From CAZSNT01 sp964607765 (GTDB lineage: Bacteria; Verrucomicrobiota; Lentisphaeria; Oligosphaerales; JABHEG01), in assembly GCA_964607765.1 (NCBI GenBank), contig CAZSNT010000005.1, positions 62,001-126,000 on the forward strand: a stretch of 64,000 nucleotides of DNA. Reading direction: 5' to 3'. The notes beneath the pieces were generated by a model. The model was given only the letters and a program-made list of their open reading frames with translations. It was not told the DNA's origin and made no database searches. Made by a program: the position numbers and the translations under genes. Of this stretch, positions 34,544 through 43,882 are shown piece by piece. The stretch's first letter is position 1. Each line of letters opens with the position of its first letter.

Positions 34544-37500
34544 CTACGCCTCCTCAGACAGGAAGTGGCCCATCATGATCTTGCTGGCCGGATGCAGCAG
34601 GGGATCGGTGCGCCCCTCGGTCACGTTTCTCACGACGGATTGCCGGATCGGACAGAACCCAAGTGCGGCAAGCGCCGGAAGTTCCTGAGCTGCGCTCCGC
34701 AACGTGTGTTCCGGACTGAGATGCACAGCGCGCCACAGTAGCTGCGCGTGCCGCGGCAACAACTTGCCGTACGCGCCGATGGAGTGGAGCAATCCCACGA
34801 ATAGGTCCCCAACCGCTGCGTCAAGTCTGCTAAGCGTCGCGCTACTCTCGAACGCCGACGTGGCAAGGAAGACACGGATGGCGTCCGCAGCGGCGCGTAC
34901 GGCTTTGGGGTCGCCACCGGCCAGCGCTTTGTGCGCAGCGGCAGGACTCGCCCCAAGCAACTCGATGCTCTTCCGAAGTCGGCTCACGTTGCGTCCCTTC
35001 TGCTTCTCGCGATCCCTTGCTGTCGAGTTGAACAGCATCTCGCGACTGACTCGGTCGATGGCGGCCTCGAGATCTCCGGCTTCGACCACCGGCAGCATCG
35101 CATGGAGTCTGTCAACCCCTTCCGCATGGACTTCCAGATCCATGCCATCGGGGCATGCAGGCGTGCCCGACAGGAAGGACCGGAATTCGAATAGGGCCTG
35201 TGTGCTGAGGATCGCATGCACGGAGTCCGGAGTGAAGGCTCGAACGCCCGTATGAAAGCTCTGCATGGAAAGCTGGGTCCCGCGTTCGCCGATCGATTGG
35301 GCAGCAACCAAGCCAGCCGGATAGCCGATGCGGTACAGACCGCTTGCGGTGTCTACGTAGCTCTGGCTTGCATCAACCGGTGGACCGTAGCACCGCTGGC
35401 ACACCCCGGCTGGGCTGCGACACGTGAGAGGACTCCGCTCCCCCGCCGCGCCGCAGTCTGACTCGCAGACGACGATACCCCACAACGCGCCAACCAGCTC
35501 CCTGGTGAGATAGCCAGCCTTGCCCGTCCCGAGCTTCTTGTCCGACATCGAGCTGCGTGAGTTGTAGACCGTCCGGTAGTACGTGCTGCGGTTGCTGCCG
35601 TCAGCCAATGAGTGGTCGTGGAAGAAGCCAGCAGAATCTGACTCGAAGCCTGTGGTCCCGGGAGAAAGGAACCCGCGGGCGGCTACGAGCTGCTTGGACT
35701 GACTGGTGCCACGGGCTCCAGAGACTGCCAGGGCCGCCACGCCGAAACCCGGATGCTGGGGTGACGCCCCCTCGGAGAGCTGTTCATTGAGTTGTCTGAG
35801 GCTTACTCTCCCAAGATCCTCCGTTGCGTCCCTGAAGATCCTGGCGACAGCGGCCGGGTCGCCCCCCGCCGTTTCCAGGCCCTTCCCTTTGTCTCTGAGC
35901 AGTCGGTCAATCGCGGCTTGATCCGGCCTCGAGGCCAGCAGGTCGAAGTACCCGAACGAGACGCCGGCATCCGTGGCGCAGCGGAAGGCGAGCCGCGAAA
36001 TGGCCCAGATTGTCTTCTCGGCCTCGTCGCGGTGCTCCAGACAAATGTGTTGGACGAGGGCCATACCGACTCCCCCGCCCCAATCGGAGTGTTCGACGAG
36101 GACGGCCCGGCAACATCTGTTGCCACCGTTCCTGTCGGGAAGAAGGTCGTGAAGCTCCCCCCCTCTGCCTTGGCGTTTGAGCAGGTACACGCCAAGCACA
36201 ATGTCCTGGGCGTAGTGAGCCAGCGGCTTCCCGTCCGCTTCGGAGATCAGGTTGTGGCGGAAGAGCAGTCGTGAAGCCTCTTTCTGAGCGATGTCGGACA
36301 GTGGCCAGTGGAGTGCCATTTCGTCGCCGTCGAAGTCTGCACCGAACGGGCCGCAGACAAGCGGAGAGATCTTCATCACTTCGCCGTCACCCATCGGCGC
36401 CGGCACGGGGTGGAACGACAGCATGCTGTACTTGTGCAGCGACGGTTGCCGGTTGAGGATCACAAGCTTGTCCGGGTGCTCCTCCAGGTAGGCCTCCAGT
36501 GTGTATTGGCAAAGCTCCTCGGTCTTGCCGGCTGCAATGGTCTTCGCTCGCAGGTCCTCGGCTGTCTGACAGTCCAGCAGCTCCTCCTGCAGAATCCTGA
36601 ACTGGCGTTCGTACAGGTCGTCGTGGTCTATGCTGGCAGTGGCTTCCAGACCTGCCGCATTGGCAAAGGCCTGCGCGATCAACAGGCGCCCGGACTGCCC
36701 CTCGGCAAAGAAGTCCTGGGCCTCCGCGAGCCACTTGGCCACTTCCGTTCCCATGACTTCCCAGAGAACGTGTACGGGAATTCTGACCTGCCACGGAGGC
36801 AGATCGGGGTCTGGGATTATGACCAGACGACCGGAACAATCAACACGGCGCCCCAATCCGTGGCGCCTGAGGAGTCCCTCTTTCGGGATGCGTCCCTCCA
36901 AGGCCTTCATGCAGGTTCCGAAGATCTGAGCCACCAGACGTCGGATCCGGGCCCGCACGTCTGCCAGTTGGGTCGCGTCACGACTGTCCGGAGACTGATC
37001 TTCCGCCAGTTCGCCGCAGGCGGTCAACAGCTCACGGTAACGTCTGTTGATCTCCGGAATGTCATGTTTCCGCATGGCCCGCCCCAGCGGCGCTCTATAC
37101 CGTAGCGGCAGCACCGGCACGCAGGTCAGTTGGGGGAAGAGGTCAGCTGAAGGGAAGCTCTTGGGGAGGGCACCCGATTTCTGATACTTGCGTCGTTGCT
37201 TGTCGGTGAGGAATACCTCGATCGGATACGGAAACGGTTCAGGCAGTAGTATGTGTCCCCAGGTGCTCTCGGGCGGCGCATTCGTCGAACGGACATTTTC
37301 GCCGAAGATGTCCGGGCAGAACACCCCGTCGCGGGCGAACTGCACCGTCTCTCTCGACTCCCCCGGCGCCGGTCGCAGCTCCATGCTGGGATGGCTGGCA
37401 GAACAGCTCACCCGGAGCTTGCCGATGGATTGCAGAGCTGGATCGCTCGCCGATCCACCGACGCTTTCGGCCGTGAAACCACGCCGAGTCTGATGGTCCG

Positions 37501-40405
37501 CGCTCCCCCCGAGCTTGGGAGAACGTCCCCGAGCCGTCAGCACAGTGCCGGCCTTGCGCCCGCGTGCGTGGATGGTCATGGTAACGCTGACGTCGGTCTT
37601 CCTGGCGGTGCACTCAACGTGAGCGCGAACACTGCCACGTCCGCGGAGGCGCGGAAGCTCCCATACACCCTCGAGCCGAGCGAATCCCTTCGCGTCCACC
37701 CCGGCCGCGGACCATGTTCTCGGCTTGTCGGGACAACCGTACCCCAGCTCCCGCAGGACTCGCTCGAGCAAGACATACTGCTCATTCTCGCCATGGAACA
37801 CCGGACGCTCCACCGGGCTGTAGCCGCAACGTTCGCACTTGAAGACAGACGCCAATCCCCTATGCGTGTCTTCTGAGCCCGTGATTCTCCCGGCACTCCA
37901 GGAATCGGGCTTGCCAGAGGCCCAGCCGAAACGCACCCCATCGCTGGTCGCCGCCGCTTCGATCCCCAACGCGAACAGGTGGTCCTGGATGCTCTGCCAC
38001 GTCGTGGAGTCTGGGCCTTGTCCGCTCGTGAAGAAGGTTCGGAAGTCAGCCTTCGTCCGGAGCATCTCTTGAATGACACCATCGGCCTGGTGAGCCGCGA
38101 GAGCCCAGAATTCCATTTCGCCCACCCGCTGGCCTCCGCCCAGCCGTCGTCCGTGGACCGCTTGGCCGGTTCGGATGTCGTAACGGGCGTCCTGGCGGCG
38201 GCCGCGGCTCTGGCTTTTCAGCGTCGGGATATGCCGTAGTCGCACAACATGCTGGTAACCCACGACAACCGGCATCTCAGTCGTCCTGTCTCCAGGCAAC
38301 AGGAGTTGCACACGCCCGGACTCATCCAGTCCCGCGCATCTGAGCGCTGAAGAGATCTCCTCTTGATGTGCCGCGAAATCCTGGGCGAACGCCCTGCCGT
38401 CAATCAGCATTGGAGTCGCACCGGCAGCCGGGAGGACGTGTTGAAGCCAGCCCAGGTGCGTCTCCATGAGCTGGCCGACGTTCATTCGCGAGATGACGCC
38501 GTGCGGATTGAGCACCAAGTCTACTGCACGACCACGGAGTTCCGCCGGGAGTTCTTCGGGCTCGGGAAGTCGAGGCATCTCATCCGGCGGCAGCAGGGCA
38601 GCAATCACCCCCTTGTTCCCATGGCGTCCCATCAGCTTGTCGCCGAGCCCGAGCGGGTACTGCTTCTTTACACGACAAGCGAGTGATCCGCCGAAGTAGG
38701 TGTCGTAATCCAACTCGATGGCGGCCAGTTCGCCGGACTCGACACCTTCGTACAGGATGTCCCGAGCATGGCCGGATTTCGAGTGCCACAGCCTGGCCAG
38801 GACCGTGCCCCGACGAATCCGCGTCCCGACCTTTGCCAGTCCACTGTTGTCGAGAAACGGCTCGTCCGGGAGGAGGGAGGCGGCCATTGATGCTGCGGAT
38901 TCCAGGCCGGCGACAATCCGGACTGTGAATGTTTCCTCCTTCTCGAAATCCAGCAGCCCGTCATCAAGGAGACGCCTGTTCGCAACGATGGCATCCTCGA
39001 AGTTCAGGCCGCGATACGGCATGTAAGCAACCAGCAAATCCACGCCCGGAGCCATGTGTCCCTCAACGTCCGTGTTGTCAGGGATCAGTCCGTGCCGTGA
39101 CAGTGCAGACAGCTCTTCCGGCACGCCGTCCTCTTCCCCGGTAGCAACGGTCGGTGCGCAGCGTCCCTTGACCGGCAAGGCTTGCTTGAGGTTCTTCGCC
39201 CCCATCATGTTGCGAGCACCGTCGTTATGTTCGAAGAACGGGATCAAGGACGCCGCATAGCCAAGACCGTGTTCTTCCTCTGAACAAGGCTGGATGATTC
39301 CGTACCGATCCGTGCTCGCCCCCTTGGCCAGATGGAGAGAGATACCCAAGGCCTCGGATTCCGGAGTTTCGACCGGACAGATGCGCCTCTCGAAGCTCGG
39401 GTGGTTCTGATGGTAGACCGCCGGCATGTTCTCAATCGTGCTGCGCGCAACATCGTAGCGTTTCAGTTGCGTAAGCTGGGAGATCGCATCGATCGGGTTC
39501 GTGGGCCTGAACGCATGCAGGACGCCCCGTGCGCGGACCCAGTCACGCAGGGAGGCCGAGGCGATGGCGACGGACGCTTCGACAGCAGCAGCTTCTCTCA
39601 GCAGACGTGTCCAGCGGTCCCCTGGCGTACCACGCCGGGCGCCACGTTGCAGGAACGCCCGTTCGTAGAGCGATGCGACCAGTCTGGAAACGAGCCAAAG
39701 AGGGTAGTTCATCAGCATGCGATGCCTGAGATCATCGAGGTCGGTAGGCGCGTGATTCTCGGCTCTCGGCAGCACATAGTCACGCCACACCCGCGGCCAA
39801 CACGCAGAAGTCGGCGAGACCGCCAGTGATTGGGATGCGCTGAGGATCACATCCAGCAGATCGGTAGGGAGCCGTTCAGGGCACTGGATCAGGAATGCCC
39901 CGCTCGGGGGCGAGAACTGTCTGGCGAACTGCTCTTCCGTCAACCGCCTCCCTTGCTCATCTGTGATGGGCAGGTCGATGTAGAGTCCTCCGCCCGACCC
40001 AATGCGCGCAGACACCTGTTCCCGGTGAGTTTGCCCTCGCACGTATCGCAGGCCGGGCGCCTCGGTCAACCAAGGACACCACGTCCACAGCGTGCTCCTG
40101 GATTCCTCGCCGACCGGCTCGTCCGATGTGCTCTGGAAAACGAAGACGCCGTGGAACGGCATGGGTACCTTGAGCTCCAACGGGGGCAGATCTCCCTCTG
40201 CCTCGACAGTGATTCGTCCTGGGGGCAACGACAAGAGCCCCCCCGACTCCAGCGAAGCCAGAAACTCGTCCTGCGAAGGCAAGACGACAGAAACACGCCC
40301 CACTGGCGGCAAGCGGTCCCCGCATACGGCGGTCAGACGGCGCTTCAAGATGCACGCCAGCAACTTGGCGTCGATTTCGTATGGCGGCTGAACGCTGGGC
40401 GGCAT
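34544..40405 (-). CDS. Compact fused RNA polymerase beta-beta-prime, 1953 aa
   Basis: One frame encodes both large subunits. Beta part: HPSFERRICPVETPES (about 335-350), EHNDGARNMMGAKN, LLVAYMPYRGLNFEDAI, GDKLMGRHGNKGV (588-600), SRMNVGQLMETHLGW (639-653) and GGGQRVGEMEFWALAAH (756-772). A linker with CERC (857-860) follows. Beta-prime part: DGVFCPDIFGEN (1026-1037), LGRRVDCSGRLVI, VILNRQPSLHKYSM, catalytic ADFDGDEM with Asp1357, 1359 and 1361, bridge helix SGARGTSQSKQL (1562-1573), trigger loop to GYLTREL, a Cys cluster (1651, 1662, 1669, 1672) and AAQSIGERGTQLSM. The usual two subunits total 2400-2700 residues, so this is heavily reduced; catalytic residues are intact. First gene of a three-gene operon. 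Confidence 0.93.
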   Translation of the reverse strand: MPPSVQPPYEIDAKLLACILKRRLTAVCGDRLPPVGRVSVVLPSQDEFLASLESGGLLSLPPGRITVEAEGDLPPLELKVPMPFHGVFVFQSTSDEPVGEESRSTLWTWCPWLTEAPGLRYVRGQTHREQVSARIGSGGGLYIDLPITDEQGRRLTEEQFARQFSPPSGAFLIQCPERLPTDLLDVILSASQSLAVSPTSACWPRVWRDYVLPRAENHAPTDLDDLRHRMLMNYPLWLVSRLVASLYERAFLQRGARRGTPGDRWTRLLREAAAVEASVAIASASLRDWVRARGVLHAFRPTNPIDAISQLTQLKRYDVARSTIENMPAVYHQNHPSFERRICPVETPESEALGISLHLAKGASTDRYGIIQPCSEEEHGLGYAASLIPFFEHNDGARNMMGAKNLKQALPVKGRCAPTVATGEEDGVPEELSALSRHGLIPDNTDVEGHMAPGVDLLVAYMPYRGLNFEDAIVANRRLLDDGLLDFEKEETFTVRIVAGLESAASMAASLLPDEPFLDNSGLAKVGTRIRRGTVLARLWHSKSGHARDILYEGVESGELAAIELDYDTYFGGSLACRVKKQYPLGLGDKLMGRHGNKGVIAALLPPDEMPRLPEPEELPAELRGRAVDLVLNPHGVISRMNVGQLMETHLGWLQHVLPAAGATPMLIDGRAFAQDFAAHQEEISSALRCAGLDESGRVQLLLPGDRTTEMPVVVGYQHVVRLRHIPTLKSQSRGRRQDARYDIRTGQAVHGRRLGGGQRVGEMEFWALAAHQADGVIQEMLRTKADFRTFFTSGQGPDSTTWQSIQDHLFALGIEAAATSDGVRFGWASGKPDSWSAGRITGSEDTHRGLASVFKCERCGYSPVERPVFHGENEQYVLLERVLRELGYGCPDKPRTWSAAGVDAKGFARLEGVWELPRLRGRGSVRAHVECTARKTDVSVTMTIHARGRKAGTVLTARGRSPKLGGSADHQTRRGFTAESVGGSASDPALQSIGKLRVSCSASHPSMELRPAPGESRETVQFARDGVFCPDIFGENVRSTNAPPESTWGHILLPEPFPYPIEVFLTDKQRRKYQKSGALPKSFPSADLFPQLTCVPVLPLRYRAPLGRAMRKHDIPEINRRYRELLTACGELAEDQSPDSRDATQLADVRARIRRLVAQIFGTCMKALEGRIPKEGLLRRHGLGRRVDCSGRLVIIPDPDLPPWQVRIPVHVLWEVMGTEVAKWLAEAQDFFAEGQSGRLLIAQAFANAAGLEATASIDHDDLYERQFRILQEELLDCQTAEDLRAKTIAAGKTEELCQYTLEAYLEEHPDKLVILNRQPSLHKYSMLSFHPVPAPMGDGEVMKISPLVCGPFGADFDGDEMALHWPLSDIAQKEASRLLFRHNLISEADGKPLAHYAQDIVLGVYLLKRQGRGGELHDLLPDRNGGNRCCRAVLVEHSDWGGGVGMALVQHICLEHRDEAEKTIWAISRLAFRCATDAGVSFGYFDLLASRPDQAAIDRLLRDKGKGLETAGGDPAAVARIFRDATEDLGRVSLRQLNEQLSEGASPQHPGFGVAALAVSGARGTSQSKQLVAARGFLSPGTTGFESDSAGFFHDHSLADGSNRSTYYRTVYNSRSSMSDKKLGTGKAGYLTRELVGALWGIVVCESDCGAAGERSPLTCRSPAGVCQRCYGPPVDASQSYVDTASGLYRIGYPAGLVAAQSIGERGTQLSMQSFHTGVRAFTPDSVHAILSTQALFEFRSFLSGTPACPDGMDLEVHAEGVDRLHAMLPVVEAGDLEAAIDRVSREMLFNSTARDREKQKGRNVSRLRKSIELLGASPAAAHKALAGGDPKAVRAAADAIRVFLATSAFESSATLSRLDAAVGDLFVGLLHSIGAYGKLLPRHAQLLWRAVHLSPEHTLRSAAQELPALAALGFCPIRQSVVRNVTEGRTDPLLHPASKIMMGHFLSEEA

Positions 40406-40539
40406 GGCCTGTCCTCTTGGCCCCTCGGCTGTCCAATCCTGCGCTCCAAACGACTCGAGGTTCGCAGTAGGATCTGCCGAAGAGCCACATCTGTGTTCGT
40501 GGGTCTCTTACGAGGAGCTAATCCGTTTGTCAGTTTCTT

Positions 40540-40568
40540 ACTTTAGACAGCACGTGCTGGCTACGCAA
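40540..40568 (-). promoter_or_regulatory. Candidate promoter/operator of the polymerase operon
   Basis: Read on the minus strand: TTGCGT, 17 bases, TAAAGT. The -35 and -10 matches are modest, but a perfect 12-bp palindrome CAGCACGTGCTG (40548-40559) fills the spacer, an operator-like position. The -10 is about 135 bases from the polymerase ATG. Confidence 0.35.
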
Positions 40569-40775
40569 GTGTGGGGCGCATACTTGGGCGGCTTCTCGTG
40601 AGGAAGAGCCGCGCAGTGAGGAGAGGAGAATGCCTATGGTCGGAAACCGAGATTGGCAACTGCGCGCGGTTGCCGGACTCACCGCTTGGACGAAGCAGGG
40701 AATGGAGTTGAGAACGGACATGCCAGGTTCAGGCCTGCCAAGACCTGGATCGGAACTGACAAGGAGAAAGCAGCC

Positions 40776-40979
40776 ATGCTCCCCATTTTGGAACCCATCC
40801 GGCCGGTGAATCCCGGCCAGACCTTCAACATCGGGTCGGCCGACCATCTCACCCAGGTCCAGCACAAGCGCGACCGGGTCGAGATCGTCGATCACCTCGA
40901 CAAAGGGCCGGACCCCGTGGACGTCCACATCGTCACGCAGGTGGACCGGCGCGGCAACATCGATTTCAGCATCGAGTAG
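40776..40979 (+). CDS. Small hypothetical protein, 67 aa
   Basis: Divergent from the polymerase gene; the ATG follows AAGGAGAAAGCAGCC. The chain is soluble and strand-rich (FNIGSADHLTQVQ, DRVEIVDHLD, VDVHIVTQVD, GNIDFSIE). No family recognised. A GC hairpin follows, so it seems to be its own unit. Proximity to the polymerase promoter makes it a possible regulator; that is inference. Confidence 0.5.
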   Translation: MLPILEPIRPVNPGQTFNIGSADHLTQVQHKRDRVEIVDHLDKGPDPVDVHIVTQVDRRGNIDFSIE

Positions 40980-41011
40980 CCGTTTTCCACCAACCCATGA
41001 ACCAACAGCAG

Positions 41012-41038
41012 CGCCCCGTCGGCCAGCCCGGCGGGGCG
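41012..41038 (+). terminator. Terminator-like hairpin
   Basis: CGCCCCG (41012-41018) and CGGGGCG (41032-41038) with a short loop, followed by TTGTCTT, directly after the 67-residue gene. Confidence 0.55.
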
Positions 41039-41098
41039 TTGTCTTATCCCTCTTCCCCCGGCAGACGCCACAATCCCCAGACTCAGGAGCAAGAATCC

Positions 41099-41362
41099 AT
41101 GAACCACAGCAATGAAATCAGGCGGTTTCTAACCGGCGTCTGCGCAGTAGCCCTTCTGGTAGCGGGAACCGGCTGTGCCAGCATGAACCGGAATGCGAAC
41201 GCGATCGTACTCGGCGGGATCTGCGGCACGGTCGGTGGCGTCGCTGGCTTTGCGGCGACGAACGGTAATGGGGAAGGCGCAGCTGGTGGGGCGGCTGTCG
41301 GTGCGGCACTCGGCGGGGCGATCTGCGTATTCCGGACCAAACCGGACACCCATTCCGATTGA
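41099..41362 (+). pseudogene. 5-prime part of glycine-zipper lipoprotein gene split by IS21
   Basis: The ATG at 41099 follows AGGAGCAAGAATCC. Signal peptide with lipobox LVAGTGC (Cys26), then a glycine-zipper segment (VLGGICGTVGGVAGF and GAAGGAAVGAALGGAI) typical of small envelope proteins. Native sequence ends at residue 75 (Ile, codon 41321-41323); the following 12 residues to the stop come from the insertion element. Joining across the element without one target copy restores a 127-residue reading frame that ends at 44383. Confidence 0.85.
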
Positions 41363-41482
41363 AAGCGGACAGCGATTCCGGACGAAACCGGACACCTTTA
41401 CGGGCGAAACCGGACACCATTCCGGAGCAAACCGGACGGCGTTCCGGGGCAAACCGGACACTATTCCGGGCAAACCGGACAG
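41324..41482 (+). repeat. Left-end IS21 repeat array
   Basis: Seven imperfect copies of a 21-22 base unit of the form TTCCGG-N3/4-AAACCGGACA run from the left end toward istA. These are transposase-binding repeats, not a CRISPR array: there are no unique spacers of constant length. Confidence 0.85.
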
Positions 41483-41554
41483 TTGGTGTCGGATCTTAGC
41501 GACGCGGGATAACAGGGCACGTTTTCCTCTTTTGGACAACCAAGGAGGAAAGCC

Positions 41555-43105
41555 ATGCCCAGGGAACCGCTGCCCATGCACAAGATCCGATCCGTTCTTC
41601 GTCTTCACCTTGAACAAGGGTTGTCGATTCGTCAGACAGCCAGCAGCCTGGGGCTGAAGCGCAGCACCGTCAGCGACTACGTCAAACGGGCGGAAGCCGC
41701 CGGGTTGAGTTGGCCGCTGCCGTCGAAGTGGGGAGAGCGCGAGCTGCACGGTGCGCTGTTCGGCCCGCCGACGGTGACAGCTTCGCGTCCTTTGCCGGAC
41801 TTTGCCTATATCCACAACGAGCTGCGAAGAAAGGGAGTTACGCTTCAGCTTCTTCACGATGAGTACGTGGCGCAGTACGCCGACGGCTACCGCTACAGCC
41901 AGTTCTGCGAGTACTACCGTCGGTTCCGCCGATCGCTGAGTGTGTGTCTGCGCCAGAGGTATCGGGCCGGCGAGAAGCTGTTCGTCGATTACGCCGGACA
42001 GACGATCGCCATCGTCGGCGCCGAGGGACAGACCCGGCAGGCCCACCTGTTCGTGGCGGTCTTGGGTGCCAGCAACTACACGTATGCCGAGGCGACGGCG
42101 AGCGAGGGCCTGGAAGACTGGATCGGCGCCCACGTCAACGCATTCGAGTATTTCGGCGGAACGGCCGCACTTGTCATCCCGGACAACACCCGTTGCGCGG
42201 TGATCAAGCCGTGCCGCTACGAACCTGAGCTCAACCCGACCTATCGGGATATGGCCGCTCATTACAGTACGTGCATCATCCCGGCACGGGTGGCCCGTCC
42301 GAGGGACAAAGCGAAGGTCGAGGCCGGTGTTCTGGTCGCGGAACGCTGGATCCTGGCAGTGCTTCGCAAACGCACGTTCTTCTCCCTGGCTGAACTCAAT
42401 GCCGCCATCAGGGAACTGCTCGAAGTCCTCAACTCGCGCCCTTTCAAGAAGCTGCCCGGCTGCCGTCGGAGCGCGTTCATCGAGCTGGACAAGCCGGCTC
42501 TTCGGCCTCTGCCTTCCGAACGCTACGAGTATGCCGAGTGGCATGACGCGACGGTGAACATCGACTATCACGTCGCCGTATACCTCGGTGATCGCCGCCA
42601 CCACTACTACAGCGTGCCCTACACGTTGGCACGGCAGTCGGTCCGTCTGCGACTGGCGCGTCATACCGTGGAAGCGTATTTCAAGGGCCAGCGGGTCGCT
42701 TCCCATATGCGCGACGACCGGCCCGGTGCGTTCACCACCACTGCCGAACACATGCCCGAAGCCCACAAGCGGCACCTGGAATGGACGCCCGGCCGCATCC
42801 TCCGATGGACACAGAAGATCGGGCCGGCCTGCCTCCAGGTGGCTCAGACCATCCTTGATACCCGTCCCCATCCTGAACAGGGATACCGCAGCTGCCTGGG
42901 GATCATTCGGCTGGGCGACAGTTACGGTCACGATCGGCTCGAGGCGGCCTGCGCCAGAGGCCTCGCGCTTGATCTGGCCAGCTATCGCTCCATCAGGAAC
43001 ATCCTCAAAGCCAACCACGACCGGCTTCCCCTGCCGGATCAGGGCCAGCCGTTGCTGGCCGTCAACGCGCCCACGCATCTCCGCGGCAGCGCCTACTATC
43101 AGTAA
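41555..43105 (+). CDS. istA: IS21-family transposase IstA
   Basis: A 516-residue transposase after AAGGAGGAAAGCC. N-terminal helix-turn-helix (LHLEQGLSIRQTASSLGLKR then STVSDYVKRA) binds the terminal repeats. The DDE catalytic core shows Asp in FVDYAGQT, Asp in LVIPDNTR and Glu in DKAKVEAGV. The C-terminal half is a usual Mu/IstA-type beta-barrel region. It catalyses strand transfer with IstB as helper. Confidence 0.95.
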   Translation: MPREPLPMHKIRSVLRLHLEQGLSIRQTASSLGLKRSTVSDYVKRAEAAGLSWPLPSKWGERELHGALFGPPTVTASRPLPDFAYIHNELRRKGVTLQLLHDEYVAQYADGYRYSQFCEYYRRFRRSLSVCLRQRYRAGEKLFVDYAGQTIAIVGAEGQTRQAHLFVAVLGASNYTYAEATASEGLEDWIGAHVNAFEYFGGTAALVIPDNTRCAVIKPCRYEPELNPTYRDMAAHYSTCIIPARVARPRDKAKVEAGVLVAERWILAVLRKRTFFSLAELNAAIRELLEVLNSRPFKKLPGCRRSAFIELDKPALRPLPSERYEYAEWHDATVNIDYHVAVYLGDRRHHYYSVPYTLARQSVRLRLARHTVEAYFKGQRVASHMRDDRPGAFTTTAEHMPEAHKRHLEWTPGRILRWTQKIGPACLQVAQTILDTRPHPEQGYRSCLGIIRLGDSYGHDRLEAACARGLALDLASYRSIRNILKANHDRLPLPDQGQPLLAVNAPTHLRGSAYYQ

Positions 43106-43126
43106 GAACACAAGGGAAGTGCCCCC

Positions 43127-43882
43127 ATGCTTTACCAACCGTTGATGGATAAGCTCCACGCCATGAAACTGCACGGCATGGCCGCCGCGATGGAGGAACA
43201 GCGCAACGACCCCAATGCCTCGGCACTCACGTTCGAGGATCGGCTCGGACTGCTTGTCGACCGGCAGTACGTCTGCAATCAGGACAGGGCACTGAGGAAC
43301 CGCCTCCGCTACGCCGGGCTGTCCCCGGACGGACCGTGTGCCGAGAACGTCAACTACCGGGCCGAACGCAGCCTGTCCCGACGCGCCCTCGACGTACTGT
43401 TCGGACCGGAGTGGATCCGACAAGGCCAGCATCTGCTACTGACCGGCCCCACCGGCGTTGGTAAAAGCTACATCGCCGAAGCGCTGGCAAGACAGGCTTG
43501 CCGCAACGGCTTCAGAACCCTCATGTTCTACTCGCCGAAGCTCTTCCGCACGCTCAGGACCGCCGAGCTCGACGGCAGCCTGCCCAAGCTGCTTGCCAGG
43601 CTGGCCAGGACCGCGTTGCTCGTCATCGATGACTTCGGACTGGAGAGGGCCGCTCCGGCAGACTACCGGCTCTTCCTCGAAGTGCTCCAGGACCGTATCG
43701 GCAAAACCTCCACGCTCGTCACCACCCAGTATGCCGTAAGCGTCTGGCACCAGTTGATCAACGATGACACCGTCGCCGACGCCATCTGCGACCGCCTCGC
43801 ACATGCCTCCCACCGCATCGACCTTACCGGAAAGTCCATGCGCGATCCCGACAACCTCAAGCACAGGAGCCCCGCCGTGTGA
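43127..43882 (+). CDS. istB: IS21 helper ATPase IstB
   Basis: A 251-residue AAA+ ATPase 21 bases after istA. Walker A is GPTGVGKSYIAEAL, Walker B is LLVIDDFGLE; the N-terminal helix (MLYQPLMDKLHAMKLHGMAA) and LDVLFGPEWI are standard IstB features. It loads the transposase on target DNA and governs target immunity in related elements. Confidence 0.95.
   Translation: MLYQPLMDKLHAMKLHGMAAAMEEQRNDPNASALTFEDRLGLLVDRQYVCNQDRALRNRLRYAGLSPDGPCAENVNYRAERSLSRRALDVLFGPEWIRQGQHLLLTGPTGVGKSYIAEALARQACRNGFRTLMFYSPKLFRTLRTAELDGSLPKLLARLARTALLVIDDFGLERAAPADYRLFLEVLQDRIGKTSTLVTTQYAVSVWHQLINDDTVADAICDRLAHASHRIDLTGKSMRDPDNLKHRSPAV

Noticed and set aside
34544..40405. Fused polymerase as the organism's housekeeping enzyme
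   Set aside because: Strong reduction, altered trigger loop and rifampicin region, no ribosomal-protein or nusG neighbours, and mobile-element setting argue against it; still worth confirming in the full genome.
41324..41482. Possible CRISPR array
   Set aside because: Repeats are 21-22 bases, contiguous, imperfect and located at both ends of an IS21 element in inverted orientation; there are no spacers or cas genes.
41129..43432. Long minus-strand frame opposite istA (767 codons)
   Set aside because: Antisense shadow of a certain transposase in high-GC DNA; no ribosome binding site or recognisable domain.
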